NCBI GenBank assembly: GCA_001805845.1
Contig: MHHA01000030.1
Coordinates: 10,710-23,377 of the forward strand
DNA: 12,668 bases
Source: Omnitrophica WOR_2 bacterium RIFCSPLOWO2_12_FULL_46_30
GTDB taxonomy: Bacteria > Omnitrophota > Gorgyraeia > Gygaellales > UBA12090
Reading direction: 5' to 3'
This document shows, one piece after another, positions 1 through 5,760 of this stretch; within the stretch, counting starts at the first letter, position 1; each line of letters opens with the position of its first letter. The translations under genes and the position numbers were made by a program. The notes below the pieces were generated by a model that saw nothing but the letters and a program-made list of their open reading frames with translations, made no database searches and was not told the origin of the DNA.

Positions 1-9
1 TACCGGGCA
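1..9 (-). tRNA. Possible 5' end of a tRNA-Gln, cut by the window edge
   Basis: Read on the minus strand, the last nine bases are TGCCCGGTA. This fits a seven-base acceptor strand followed by the conserved U8-A9, and a U1 start is typical of tRNA-Gln. From general knowledge, ispE is followed by tRNA-Gln and then prs in several bacterial lineages, and here ispE-spoVG runs straight towards this point. Nine bases are far too few for identification, so this is a positional guess. Confidence 0.3.
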
Positions 10-34
10 GGATTAGCGCTCTGATTAACTTTCA

Positions 35-448
35 TCAGACCTGATGCATATTGGGCGAAATGCCTCCCTTTTTCTTCTCCTGCTCGTATGCCTCAAGGAC
101 TTTCTTTTGCAAACATTCCCTGAACGCCTGAGTGATGGGATGGGCGATGTCCTTATGCTCAGACTGCATATCAGAGGCCTGGGATTCGCCGGTTATCGGC
201 TGGGATACCAGCGGAAGCTGTCCGGCGCACTGGTTGCAATATTTACTGCGGGCCTCGTTTCTGAATCCGCACTTAGGACAGGGCTGCTTTATCTTGCGCG
301 AAGGCATGGCGATGAATAGCCCGCCTGAGCCTTCAATAACTTTTATATTCCTGACTACAAAGGCATTGTCAAAGGTTACGGTCGCGTAGGCCTTGAGTTT
401 TTTATCAATAGAATCTTTTAAGAAAATTCTTACCTCGGTTATTTCCAT
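35..448 (-). CDS. spoVG: SpoVG-family protein with an internal zinc-ribbon insertion
   Basis: A 137-residue protein. Residues 1-53 match the SpoVG core (start MEITEVRIFL, then the GGLFIAMPSRK segment). The SpoVG C-terminal helix region resumes at about residue 98 (KDIAHPITQ, then LQKKVLEAYE). Between them is an insert with C57-x2-C60 and C71-x2-C74, a typical zinc-ribbon knuckle pair, followed by a polar linker. Ordinary SpoVG proteins are about 85-100 residues and have only a short loop here. SpoVG is a small site-specific DNA- and RNA-binding regulator in Firmicutes, spirochaetes and others; the role here is inferred. AGGAGGACT lies 7 bases before the ATG, supporting this start. It lies 24 bases downstream of ispE, and ispE and spoVG are also neighbours in Bacillus, so co-transcription is likely. 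Confidence 0.9.
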   Translation of the reverse strand: MEITEVRIFLKDSIDKKLKAYATVTFDNAFVVRNIKVIEGSGGLFIAMPSRKIKQPCPKCGFRNEARSKYCNQCAGQLPLVSQPITGESQASDMQSEHKDIAHPITQAFRECLQKKVLEAYEQEKKKGGISPNMHQV

Positions 449-472
449 AGCTGGAGTCCTCCTAAAGACGAA

Positions 473-1411
473 TTAGAGTGTTCTCGCCACAAAGACCTTT
501 ATGTTTTTGCAATGCTTAAAACTTTCTAGCAGTCCTAATCCCTCCTTTCTTGAATTAACCATTCCAAATACCGCGCCTCCCGAACCGGACATCGCGGCAT
601 TTCGCACGCCGCGGCTGACTAAGGCCTCTTTAAGTTCCCTTACCTTTGGGTAACGCCTGAAGGTCGCCTCCTCTAAGCGGTTATAAATGATATTTCCCAG
701 CGGAAGCTTTACCGCCTGAGAGAGTTGTCTTGCCGAGAGGCCCATCTTCCTTTTATTATGGTATGGGAAAGTACAAGGCACTTTCCCAACCACTGAAACT
801 GGCTGAAAGTCTTGGCCGAAGGCCAGTTTCTTGTGATTTTCTAAATTATCCAGCTCATCATATATTTCCCGCGTTGAAACCTTAAAATCCGGCACGATGA
901 TAATATGCCAGAACTTTTTTTTAAAATGGGCGAGCGGTTTTATTTTTTCTCCCCGGCCCTCGCCCACTGCAAAGGAGGCCCCGGATAAAAAGAAAGCCAC
1001 ATCGCTGCCTAAATGAGAGCCGTAGGCAAAGAGCTTTTTTTGCGAAAGCTTTAAATTCCAGAGTTTCTTTAAAGCTAAAAGCGCGCTAGCCGCATTGCTT
1101 GAGCCGCCGCCTAAGCCTGAGCCCGCGGGAATGCGTTTTTTAATTTCTATGCTCACGCCTTTTTTAATCCCCAGGCTGTCCCTCAAAAGAGAAGCGGCTT
1201 TATAGACAAGGTTGCGGCCGTCTTTAGGTATGTCTTTTGCATCAGATTTTATTTCAATGCGCTGATTATCGCTCTGCCTGAAGGTGAGCTCATCGCTTAA
1301 GGAGATCCGCTCAAAGAGGCTGCGGATATTATGATAGCCGTCCGGCCTTTTATTTAAAACCTCTAAGTACAAATTCAGTTTTGCCGGGGAGAGTATTCTA
1401 ACTTTTGTCAT
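473..1411 (-). CDS. ispE: 4-diphosphocytidyl-2-C-methyl-D-erythritol kinase (IspE)
   Basis: GHMP-family kinase of the non-mevalonate (MEP) isoprenoid pathway. It phosphorylates the 2-hydroxyl of CDP-methylerythritol with ATP, in the cytosol. Counting from the chosen start, the N-terminal SPAKLNL carries the substrate lysine K11. The glycine-rich ATP loop PAGSGLGGGSSNAA is at 95-108, the catalytic Asp is D137 in LGSDVAFF, and motif 3 AAMSGSGGAVFGM is near the end. I prefer the ATG at 1411 (312 residues) because AAGGA precedes it and homologues begin at this point; an in-frame ATG at 1441 has no ribosome site. The start overlaps the upstream transketolase gene by 14 bases. About 20 extra residues (roughly 194-216), compared with E. 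coli IspE, coincide with a double palindrome in the DNA. Confidence 0.95.
   Translation of the reverse strand: MTKVRILSPAKLNLYLEVLNKRPDGYHNIRSLFERISLSDELTFRQSDNQRIEIKSDAKDIPKDGRNLVYKAASLLRDSLGIKKGVSIEIKKRIPAGSGLGGGSSNAASALLALKKLWNLKLSQKKLFAYGSHLGSDVAFFLSGASFAVGEGRGEKIKPLAHFKKKFWHIIIVPDFKVSTREIYDELDNLENHKKLAFGQDFQPVSVVGKVPCTFPYHNKRKMGLSARQLSQAVKLPLGNIIYNRLEEATFRRYPKVRELKEALVSRGVRNAAMSGSGGAVFGMVNSRKEGLGLLESFKHCKNIKVFVARTL
764..830. repeat. Double palindrome translated within ispE
   Basis: Two perfect inverted repeats lie side by side inside the ispE reading frame. TGGGAAAGT (764-772) pairs with ACTTTCCCA (780-788) across a 7-nt loop. GAAACTGGC (795-803) pairs with GCCAGTTTC (822-830) across an 18-nt loop. 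Together they encode roughly residues 194-216, in the stretch between the DELD segment and the YNRLEEA segment where IspE proteins are normally shorter. This resembles an in-frame palindromic element of the Rickettsia RPE type in style only; I see no sequence relationship and no clear target duplication. Confidence 0.6.
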
Positions 1412-2390
1412 CTGTCCTTGAGGCGATTTTCTTGATAGCATAGGAAATTATATGCTTCTGTCCGAAGGACAGAATTTTCTTGCACGTCCTGATGATATCT
1501 TTTACTGAAAGTTCATACTCATTGATTAACTCATCTGACTCGCCTGACTGTCCATAACGGTTCTTTACCCCTACCCGTAAGACAGCAGCGGGATAATTCT
1601 CCGCCGCCACTTCATCAACTGCCGAAGCCAATCCTCCCACCACGGTATGCTCCTCGCAGACCACGATGCCTTTAGTTTCCCGGGCAGCTTGGACTATTGC
1701 CTGGGTATCAATGGGCTTTATGGTGTGCATATTGATCACCCGGCAGGAAACTCCTTCTTTCTTTAAGCTCACCGCCGCATCCAAGGCCTGTTTTACCATT
1801 ATACCGCAGGCAATGATGGTCAAATCATTTCCTTTTGATAAAATCTCTGCCGCGCCTAATTTAAAGGGGCCCTTGCCGAGAATGGTGGGAACTTTCGGCC
1901 TTCCTAATCTCACATAGACCGGCCCCGGAGTCTTATAGGCAGCCAGCACCGCATCGCGGGTCTGCGGAGCGTCAGCCGGAACAATAAGCTTTACGTTAGG
2001 GACAATCCGCATCAGGGTGATATCTTCCAGCGCCTGATGGCTTGCCCCATCAGGGCCGACGGTAACTCCGGCGTGGGTAGCGACAATCTTGATGTTAAAA
2101 TTGTTATAGGCAACGGTATTTCTTACCTGGTCCCAGGCTCTTCCGGTGGCAAAGATGGCAAAGGTTGAGACAAAGACAATTTTCCCGCAAGAGGCAAAAC
2201 CTGCCGCTGCCGCCATCATATTCTGCTCGGCAACTCCGAAATTAAAAAACCGCTCCTTATGTTCTTTGGCAAAAAGGCAGGTGCGGGTTGAGCCGGAAAG
2301 GTCGGCGTCCAGGACAATGATATTTGAATCCTGCCTGCCTAATTCGGCCAAGGTCTGGCCGTATACATCGCGCTGATATAGCATCTCCAT
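1398..2390 (-). CDS. Transketolase, C-terminal subunit (split type)
   Basis: A 330-residue protein with the pyrimidine-binding and C-terminal domains of transketolase. The central motif FGVAEQNMMA contains E55, the glutamate that activates the thiamine diphosphate aminopyrimidine. GPDGASHQALED (around 113-123) and the C-terminal domain ending near NRYGQSGESDEL are typical of the family. It pairs with the N-terminal subunit encoded just upstream to form a heteromeric transketolase linking pentose phosphates and glycolytic intermediates. The start ATG has no clear ribosome site, probably because an inserted repeat element occupies the preceding 150 bases; an ATG two codons later is an alternative. 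The last ~23 residues (from SFGQKH) run past the usual family end, are encoded by palindromic DNA, and overlap the ispE start. Confidence 0.93.
   Translation of the reverse strand: MEMLYQRDVYGQTLAELGRQDSNIIVLDADLSGSTRTCLFAKEHKERFFNFGVAEQNMMAAAAGFASCGKIVFVSTFAIFATGRAWDQVRNTVAYNNFNIKIVATHAGVTVGPDGASHQALEDITLMRIVPNVKLIVPADAPQTRDAVLAAYKTPGPVYVRLGRPKVPTILGKGPFKLGAAEILSKGNDLTIIACGIMVKQALDAAVSLKKEGVSCRVINMHTIKPIDTQAIVQAARETKGIVVCEEHTVVGGLASAVDEVAAENYPAAVLRVGVKNRYGQSGESDELINEYELSVKDIIRTCKKILSFGQKHIISYAIKKIASRTDDKS
1438..1474. repeat. Paired palindromes encoding the tail of the transketolase C subunit
   Basis: TTCTGTCC (1456-1463) and GGACAGAA (1467-1474) form a perfect 8-bp stem with a GAA loop. It directly abuts a shorter GCATA/TATGC pair (1438-1455). 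The segment encodes the extra C-terminal tail of the transketolase subunit. Two adjacent hairpins within a reading frame is the same layout as in ispE. Confidence 0.55.
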
Positions 2391-2433
2391 TTGAGTTCTA
2401 TTGAGTTGCTTGAGTTCTATTGAGTTGCTTGAG
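2391..2433. repeat. 19-bp tandem repeat, about 2.3 copies
   Basis: The unit TTGAGTTCTATTGAGTTGC occurs at 2391-2409 and 2410-2428, followed by a partial TTGAG. Each copy contains AGTTCTATTGAGTT, which is complementary, with a one-base gap, to AACTCAATGAACT at 2533-2545. The small ORF between them is therefore bracketed by inverted repeats. Confidence 0.9.
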
Positions 2434-2532
2434 TAAATAGGTTATAAAGCCGGATAAGATTTTTGCTACTTCCTCTGCCTTTGCATAAACTTCATTCCAT
2501 CCTTTTATCTCTTCAAATCTATCAATCCTCAT
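2398..2532 (-). pseudogene. Internally deleted four-helix-bundle (S23/IVP-type) protein remnant
   Basis: A 44-codon ORF (ATG at 2532, TAG at 2398) fills the gap between the two transketolase genes. Its first 14 residues, MRIDRFEEIKGWNE, resemble the start of four-helix-bundle proteins related to the 23S rRNA intervening-sequence protein. Residues 17-34 (AKAEEVAKILSGFITYLL) resemble the last helix of the same family. The roughly 75 residues normally between them are missing, with the frame kept. The usual length is about 115-125 residues, so the fold cannot be complete. The ORF lacks a clear ribosome site and is bracketed by inverted repeats. I read it as a decayed insertion; a translated micro-protein is possible but unlikely. 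Confidence 0.65.
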
Positions 2533-2543
2533 AACTCAATGAA

Positions 2544-3368
2544 CTATTCTAACTCTTTTAAGGCCCTCTCCGCCTCTTCCTTAGTCGGCGCCCGGCCGTG
2601 GAAATCCAGGACATTCTCCATAAAGGAAACACCTTTGCCTTTTATGGTATGGGCGATGATGATTGAGGGCTTGCCTTTTATGGTATGGGCTTCCTCAAAA
2701 GCATTCAGGATTTCCTTGATATTATGGCCGTCTATCTCTATCGTATGCCAGCCAAAGGAGCGCCACTTATCAACCAAGGGCTCCAAGTTCATAATCTCCT
2801 TGATACAGCCGTCTATCTGAAAACCATTATAATCTAATACGGCGCAGAGCTCATCGCACTTATAATGGGCGCAGGCCATCGCCGCCTCCCAGATATTTCC
2901 CTCCTGAATCTCGCCATCGCCCATCAGGCAGTAGACGCGATAGTTTTTCTTATCAATCCGGCCCGAGAGCGCCATCCCCAGGGCAACCGAAAGGCCCTGG
3001 CCAAGAGAGCCGCTGGCGACTTCTACTCCGGGGGTTCTCCGGTCAGGATGCCCCTGCAATAGAGAACCGAGTTTACGCAAAGTCCAGAGATGCTCAAGCG
3101 GAAAATATCCCGCCTCGCTTAACGCTGCGTAGAGCGCGGGACAGCAGTGGCCTTTAGACATATGAAATCTATCCCTCTCTGTCCAATTCGGCTCTTTGGG
3201 ATTATAGCGCATCACCTTAAAATAGAGACAGGTGATGATATCCGCCGCCGATAAGCTTCCTCCGGGATGGCCTGAGCCGGCCTGAGCGAGCATTTTGATG
3301 ATCAGCCGGCGAATCTGTTTTGCCTTATCTTCTAGAAGCCTTATATCTTTTTCATCAACGGCATTCAT
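2544..3368 (-). CDS. Transketolase, N-terminal (ThDP-binding) subunit
   Basis: A 274-residue subunit with the diphosphate-binding domain of transketolase. GSGHPGGSLS is at 31-40, RFHMSKGH at 67-74, and the ThDP/metal motif GDGEIQEGNIWEA starts at 150, with N181 in DYNGFQ as the probable second metal ligand. The GDGEIQEG form separates it from DXS, which carries a different loop. It works with the C-terminal subunit downstream. Its ATG shares one base with the stop of the TPR gene (TAATG), indicating translational coupling. An identical 20-bp segment occurs twice (2635-2654 and 2671-2690), encoding AHTIKGK twice near residues 228-246; the second copy is the conserved family motif. Confidence 0.94.
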   Translation of the reverse strand: MNAVDEKDIRLLEDKAKQIRRLIIKMLAQAGSGHPGGSLSAADIITCLYFKVMRYNPKEPNWTERDRFHMSKGHCCPALYAALSEAGYFPLEHLWTLRKLGSLLQGHPDRRTPGVEVASGSLGQGLSVALGMALSGRIDKKNYRVYCLMGDGEIQEGNIWEAAMACAHYKCDELCAVLDYNGFQIDGCIKEIMNLEPLVDKWRSFGWHTIEIDGHNIKEILNAFEEAHTIKGKPSIIIAHTIKGKGVSFMENVLDFHGRAPTKEEAERALKELE

Positions 3369-4381
3369 TACTTATTTGCAGGAATTTCTTTTTTCAGCCG
3401 GTTTAATTTTTCCTTAACCTTCTCAAGCTCCGGGTTTAGCCCCAGGGATTTTTCCCAGCTTCCCGCCGCCTTAGCAGACATTCCTTTTTTAAAATAGGCA
3501 TCGCCAAGATGGTCGTAGATTACCGCATCGGCGAGTAACGAGCTGGCTTTTTCTAACTGCTCTATCGCCTGATCAATCTGATTCTTCTTGTAATAAACCC
3601 AGCCCAAACTATCAATAAAAGCTCCGTTGTCCGGGGCAGAAAGGAGCGCCTTTTTAATCAGCTCCTCTGCCTGATCAAGATTCCTGCCTTCTTCAACGTA
3701 TAGGTAACCTAAGGAATTCAGCGCATCCGCATAATCAGGATTAAGTTTCAGCGCTTCTTTGAATTTTTCTACCGCTTCCCCGGATTTACCCTCTTCCAAT
3801 AAAAGGCTGCCTAATAAAAAAAACGATTCGTAATCTTTTTTATCAAGAGCCAGGATGAGCTTATAGGTTGAAGCGGCATTCTCAAGTTTTTTCTGCTGGT
3901 AATAGAGCGCAGCCAAACTTTTGAGGATAGCGGTATTTTCGGGCTCTATCTGCGATGCCTTTTTGAGAACCTCCTCGTATTCCCGGGCTGCTTTATCAGA
4001 TGAATTCTGCAGGGTATAGAGAAGGGCAAGCATAAGCCCCGGCTCTAAGGCCTCAGGCTCAAGCCGCTTTGCTTCTCCTAACTCCGCAGCAGCCTTATCA
4101 AAATCACCCTTACGGATAAAGGCCAAACCCAGGCGAAGATGCGCCGCTGAAACATCCTTCTCCAGGGTTAAGGTTTCTCTATATTCAACAATGGCCTGAT
4201 CAAATTTGGCCTGGTTCTCATAAAATAAGCCCATCATATAATGGGCCTGGGCCTGCGTTTGCCTTTTAGCGGCTAAACCGCTAAAACTGTCCGGTAAATT
4301 AAAGAATAAAGAGCCTGCAACACTGAGAACGAGAGCGCCGGCAAAATATTTAACCACCTTAGCAAGCAACGTTAACCTCAC
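3368..4381 (-). CDS. Membrane-anchored TPR-repeat protein
   Basis: Up to 337 residues. An N-terminal hydrophobic stretch (about residues 11-28, YFAGALVLSVAGSLFFNL) is a probable signal anchor. It is followed by around seven tetratricopeptide repeats, for example AHYMMGLFYENQAKFDQAIVE, AHLRLGLAFIRKGDFDKAAAEL, and a last copy near YDHLGDAYFKKGMSAKAAGSW (written without gaps only in part here). TPR arrays are protein-interaction scaffolds, and nothing shows a specific partner. The listed start is GTG. A TTG four codons later (4369) has GGTGAGG six bases upstream and could be the true start. The gene is translationally coupled to the transketolase N subunit, which is typical of operon packing rather than proof of shared function. 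Confidence 0.85.
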   Translation of the reverse strand: MRLTLLAKVVKYFAGALVLSVAGSLFFNLPDSFSGLAAKRQTQAQAHYMMGLFYENQAKFDQAIVEYRETLTLEKDVSAAHLRLGLAFIRKGDFDKAAAELGEAKRLEPEALEPGLMLALLYTLQNSSDKAAREYEEVLKKASQIEPENTAILKSLAALYYQQKKLENAASTYKLILALDKKDYESFFLLGSLLLEEGKSGEAVEKFKEALKLNPDYADALNSLGYLYVEEGRNLDQAEELIKKALLSAPDNGAFIDSLGWVYYKKNQIDQAIEQLEKASSLLADAVIYDHLGDAYFKKGMSAKAAGSWEKSLGLNPELEKVKEKLNRLKKEIPANK

Positions 4382-4486
4382 CCAGCTTTCGCAAACAACA
4401 GATGCCTTCTAACAAAAGGCTGGGCCTACTCTCCATAAGCTGCGAAAGGTATTTATCGCTGCTTAAGGCATAGCAGCAAAAGATAC

Positions 4487-4523
4487 GGTATAATTTTACA
4501 TCTTAAGCTATCAACCTTAAGCT
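4487..4523 (-). promoter_or_regulatory. Weak candidate promoter with paired AGCTTAAG sites upstream of the TPR gene
   Basis: On the minus strand TTGATA (4514-4509) precedes TATACC/TTATAC (about 4492-4488) at 15-16 bases. Two copies of AGCTTAAG (4502-4509 and 4516-4523, 14 bases apart) overlap the -35 region and could be operator half-sites. About 100 bases of structured leader follow before the TPR start. Spacing and boxes are imperfect, so this is tentative. Confidence 0.3.
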
Positions 4524-4546
4524 TCTAAAACTATCCACTCATCTTA

Positions 4547-4645
4547 TCACGCAGGCCTCTTCTTCAGGTGTCTGCGCTTACGCAACATCTTCTTTCTCTT
4601 ATGGGTACGTATCTTTCGTTTCTTTCTTTTTCTACCGCAAGGCAT
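4547..4645 (-). CDS. AURKAIP1/COX24-domain small ribosomal protein (mS38/bS22-like), 32 residues
   Basis: A complete 32-codon gene from ATG at 4645 to TGA at 4547. The protein starts MPCGRKRKKRKIRTHKRKKM and is over half Arg/Lys/His. The order MPCG, basic run, THKRKK, LRK, RRH matches the tiny bacterial proteins with the AURKAIP1/COX24 domain, the family of mitochondrial mS38 and mycobacterial bS22. Those bind the small ribosomal subunit, so this is probably a ribosomal protein. Purine-rich AGGAAGTGAGGAAAA precedes the ATG. The gene stands alone, about 165 bases before the TPR gene and just after a perfect palindrome. A 66-codon frame over the same DNA lacks any recognisable features. Cytosolic, ribosome-associated by inference. 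Confidence 0.85.
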   Translation of the reverse strand: MPCGRKRKKRKIRTHKRKKMLRKRRHLKKRPA

Positions 4646-4657
4646 TTTTCCTCACTT

Positions 4658-4679
4658 CCTGCCTGCTCAAGCAGGCAGG
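4658..4679. repeat. Perfect 9-bp-stem palindrome CCTGCCTGC / GCAGGCAGG
   Basis: CCTGCCTGC (4658-4666) and GCAGGCAGG (4671-4679) enclose a TCAA loop. The palindrome lies directly upstream of the ribosome site of the 32-residue ribosomal protein gene. A closely related palindrome occurs in the porG leader at 10645-10662. There is no T-tract on either side, so it is not an obvious terminator. Confidence 0.85.
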
Positions 4680-4685
4680 CGTTCG

Positions 4686-4816
4686 GGAGTAACCAGCCCG
4701 CCCCGGCAAAGCGCAGCGGGCCGGGGAGGCCAGTTGCCAGTGAAGACTCCCCGTGATAAATCACGGGGCTTTCTGGCGTCGGAGTAACCAGATTTTGTTT
4801 CTTTACTCTGGTTACT
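4686..4816. repeat. Palindrome-rich intergenic cluster between hisG and the small ribosomal gene
   Basis: This stretch holds no gene that I can support. GGAGTAACCAG occurs twice (4686-4696 and 4781-4791). AGTAACCAGA (4783-4792) pairs perfectly with TCTGGTTACT (4807-4816), five bases after the hisG stop. CCCCGGC (4701-4707) pairs with GCCGGGG (4720-4726) in a GC-rich patch. CCCCGTGAT (4749-4757) pairs with ATCACGGGG (4760-4768). None is followed by a clear T-run in the hisG direction. The mix of direct and inverted repeats suggests nested small insertions or a structured RNA. Confidence 0.7.
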
Positions 4817-4821
4817 GGTTT

Positions 4822-5700
4822 CTAATATATTAACTTATTTAACGGATATTCAATAATTCCCTGGGCCCCGGCTGCCTTAAGCCGGGGGATGATATTGCGC
4901 ACTGTTTTTTCCTCAATGATGGTCTCAATTGCCAGCCAGCCTTTCTGGCTTAAATTGGATATGGTAGGATTCTTCAGCGCCGGCAGGAGCGTGATTACCT
5001 TTTTTAGATTCTGCTCCCTAACATTCATCTTCAGCCCGACTTTGCCTTCTGCCTGAATTGCCCCTTTTAGCAAAAGGCATATCTGCCGGATTTTGCTCCT
5101 TTTCCAGGCATCTCTATAAGCGGCCTTATTGGCGATAAACTGGGTTGTGGATTCTATGATGGTAGCAATCGGTTTCAGTTTATGGGCAGTGAGGCTTCTT
5201 CCGGTTTCAGTAAGCTCGACGATTGCATCTACAAGGCCGGCGGCAACTTTTACCTCAGTTGCGCCCCAGCTGAATTCTACCCGCGCATTAATCTTATTTT
5301 TTTTTAGATAATTTCTCGTAACATTAACTAACTCGGTGGCAATAAGCTTTCCCCGTAAGTCCTTTAAGCCCCGGATGCCGGAGCTTTCCGGAACAGCCAG
5401 GACCCAGCGTACCGGATTCAGGCTCTGCTTGGCATAAACCAGGTCTTCCGCCCTTATAACATCCGAACCGTTTTCTAAGACCCAGTCATTACCGGTAATC
5501 CCGCAATCAATGGCCGCATCTTCAACGTAGCGCGGCATCTCCTGGGCCCTCAGCAAAACCGGCTCAATCTCAGGGTCATCAACAGAAGGTAAATAGGAGC
5601 GTTCGCTTATGTTTATACTAAAGCCTGCCTTTTTAAACATAGTAAAGGTTGCCTCCTGAAGGCTTCCCTTGGGCAGGCCCAATTTCAATGTCCGGTTCAT
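4822..5700 (-). CDS. hisG: ATP phosphoribosyltransferase, long form (HisG)
   Basis: First enzyme of histidine synthesis: it joins ATP and PRPP to give phosphoribosyl-ATP, in the cytosol. At 292 residues it is the long form, which has a C-terminal regulatory domain and does not need HisZ. LPKGSL is at 9-14, DCGITGNDW at 65-73, and the phosphate-binding segment GATEVKVAAGLVDAIVELTETG at about 145-166 (the family GATEV...TETG signature). The C-terminal ACT-like domain covers about 215-292, ending in the GAQGIIEYPL segment, and is where histidine feedback is expected from family knowledge. No other histidine gene is nearby, so it is an orphan here. It has its own strong promoter ending three or four bases before the ATG and no ribosome-binding sequence, pointing to leaderless translation. 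Confidence 0.96.
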   Translation of the reverse strand: MNRTLKLGLPKGSLQEATFTMFKKAGFSINISERSYLPSVDDPEIEPVLLRAQEMPRYVEDAAIDCGITGNDWVLENGSDVIRAEDLVYAKQSLNPVRWVLAVPESSGIRGLKDLRGKLIATELVNVTRNYLKKNKINARVEFSWGATEVKVAAGLVDAIVELTETGRSLTAHKLKPIATIIESTTQFIANKAAYRDAWKRSKIRQICLLLKGAIQAEGKVGLKMNVREQNLKKVITLLPALKNPTISNLSQKGWLAIETIIEEKTVRNIIPRLKAAGAQGIIEYPLNKLIY

Positions 5701-5710
5701 AGTAAGAAAG

Positions 5711-5739
5711 ATTATACAGTCCTAAGATTAAATTGTAAA
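5711..5739 (-). promoter_or_regulatory. Sigma70 promoter of hisG, probably leaderless
   Basis: On the minus strand TTTACA (5739-5734) and TATAAT (5716-5711) are 17 bases apart, one mismatch from the full consensus. A start 7-8 bases after the -10 box falls at about 5703-5704, leaving only 3-4 bases before the hisG ATG at 5700. Confidence 0.75.
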
Positions 5740-5751
5740 GAAAAATATTGC
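5735..5751. repeat. 17-bp direct repeat, copy 1
   Basis: GTAAAGAAAAATATTGC is identical to 6227-6243. The two copies bracket the receiver gene (5761-6141) in the same orientation. This copy overlaps the hisG -35 box. Confidence 0.9.
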
Positions 5752-5760
5752 CCGGTTACC

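Noticed and set aside
20..39. TCTGAT/ATCAGA hairpin at the spoVG stop as a terminator
   Set aside because: Only six base pairs and no T-tract downstream.
1398..3368. The two thiamine enzymes as a split DXS feeding the MEP pathway with IspE
   Set aside because: The N subunit has the transketolase GDGEIQEG motif and spacing, not the DXS pattern, and the C subunit matches split transketolases.
4359..4436. 25-codon ORF ahead of and overlapping the TPR gene in another frame
   Set aside because: No ribosome site and no recognisable family; the frame is open upstream without a start, so I treat it as chance within a structured leader.
4564..4764. 66-codon minus-strand ORF over the small ribosomal gene
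   Set aside because: It covers the GC-rich palindromes, has no recognisable features, and conflicts in frame with the convincing 32-residue gene.
4749..4768. CCCCGTGAT/ATCACGGGG hairpin as an intrinsic terminator
   Set aside because: In the hisG direction it is followed by AGTCTTCAC, not a T-run; in the other direction only CTTTCT follows and no plus-strand gene ends there.
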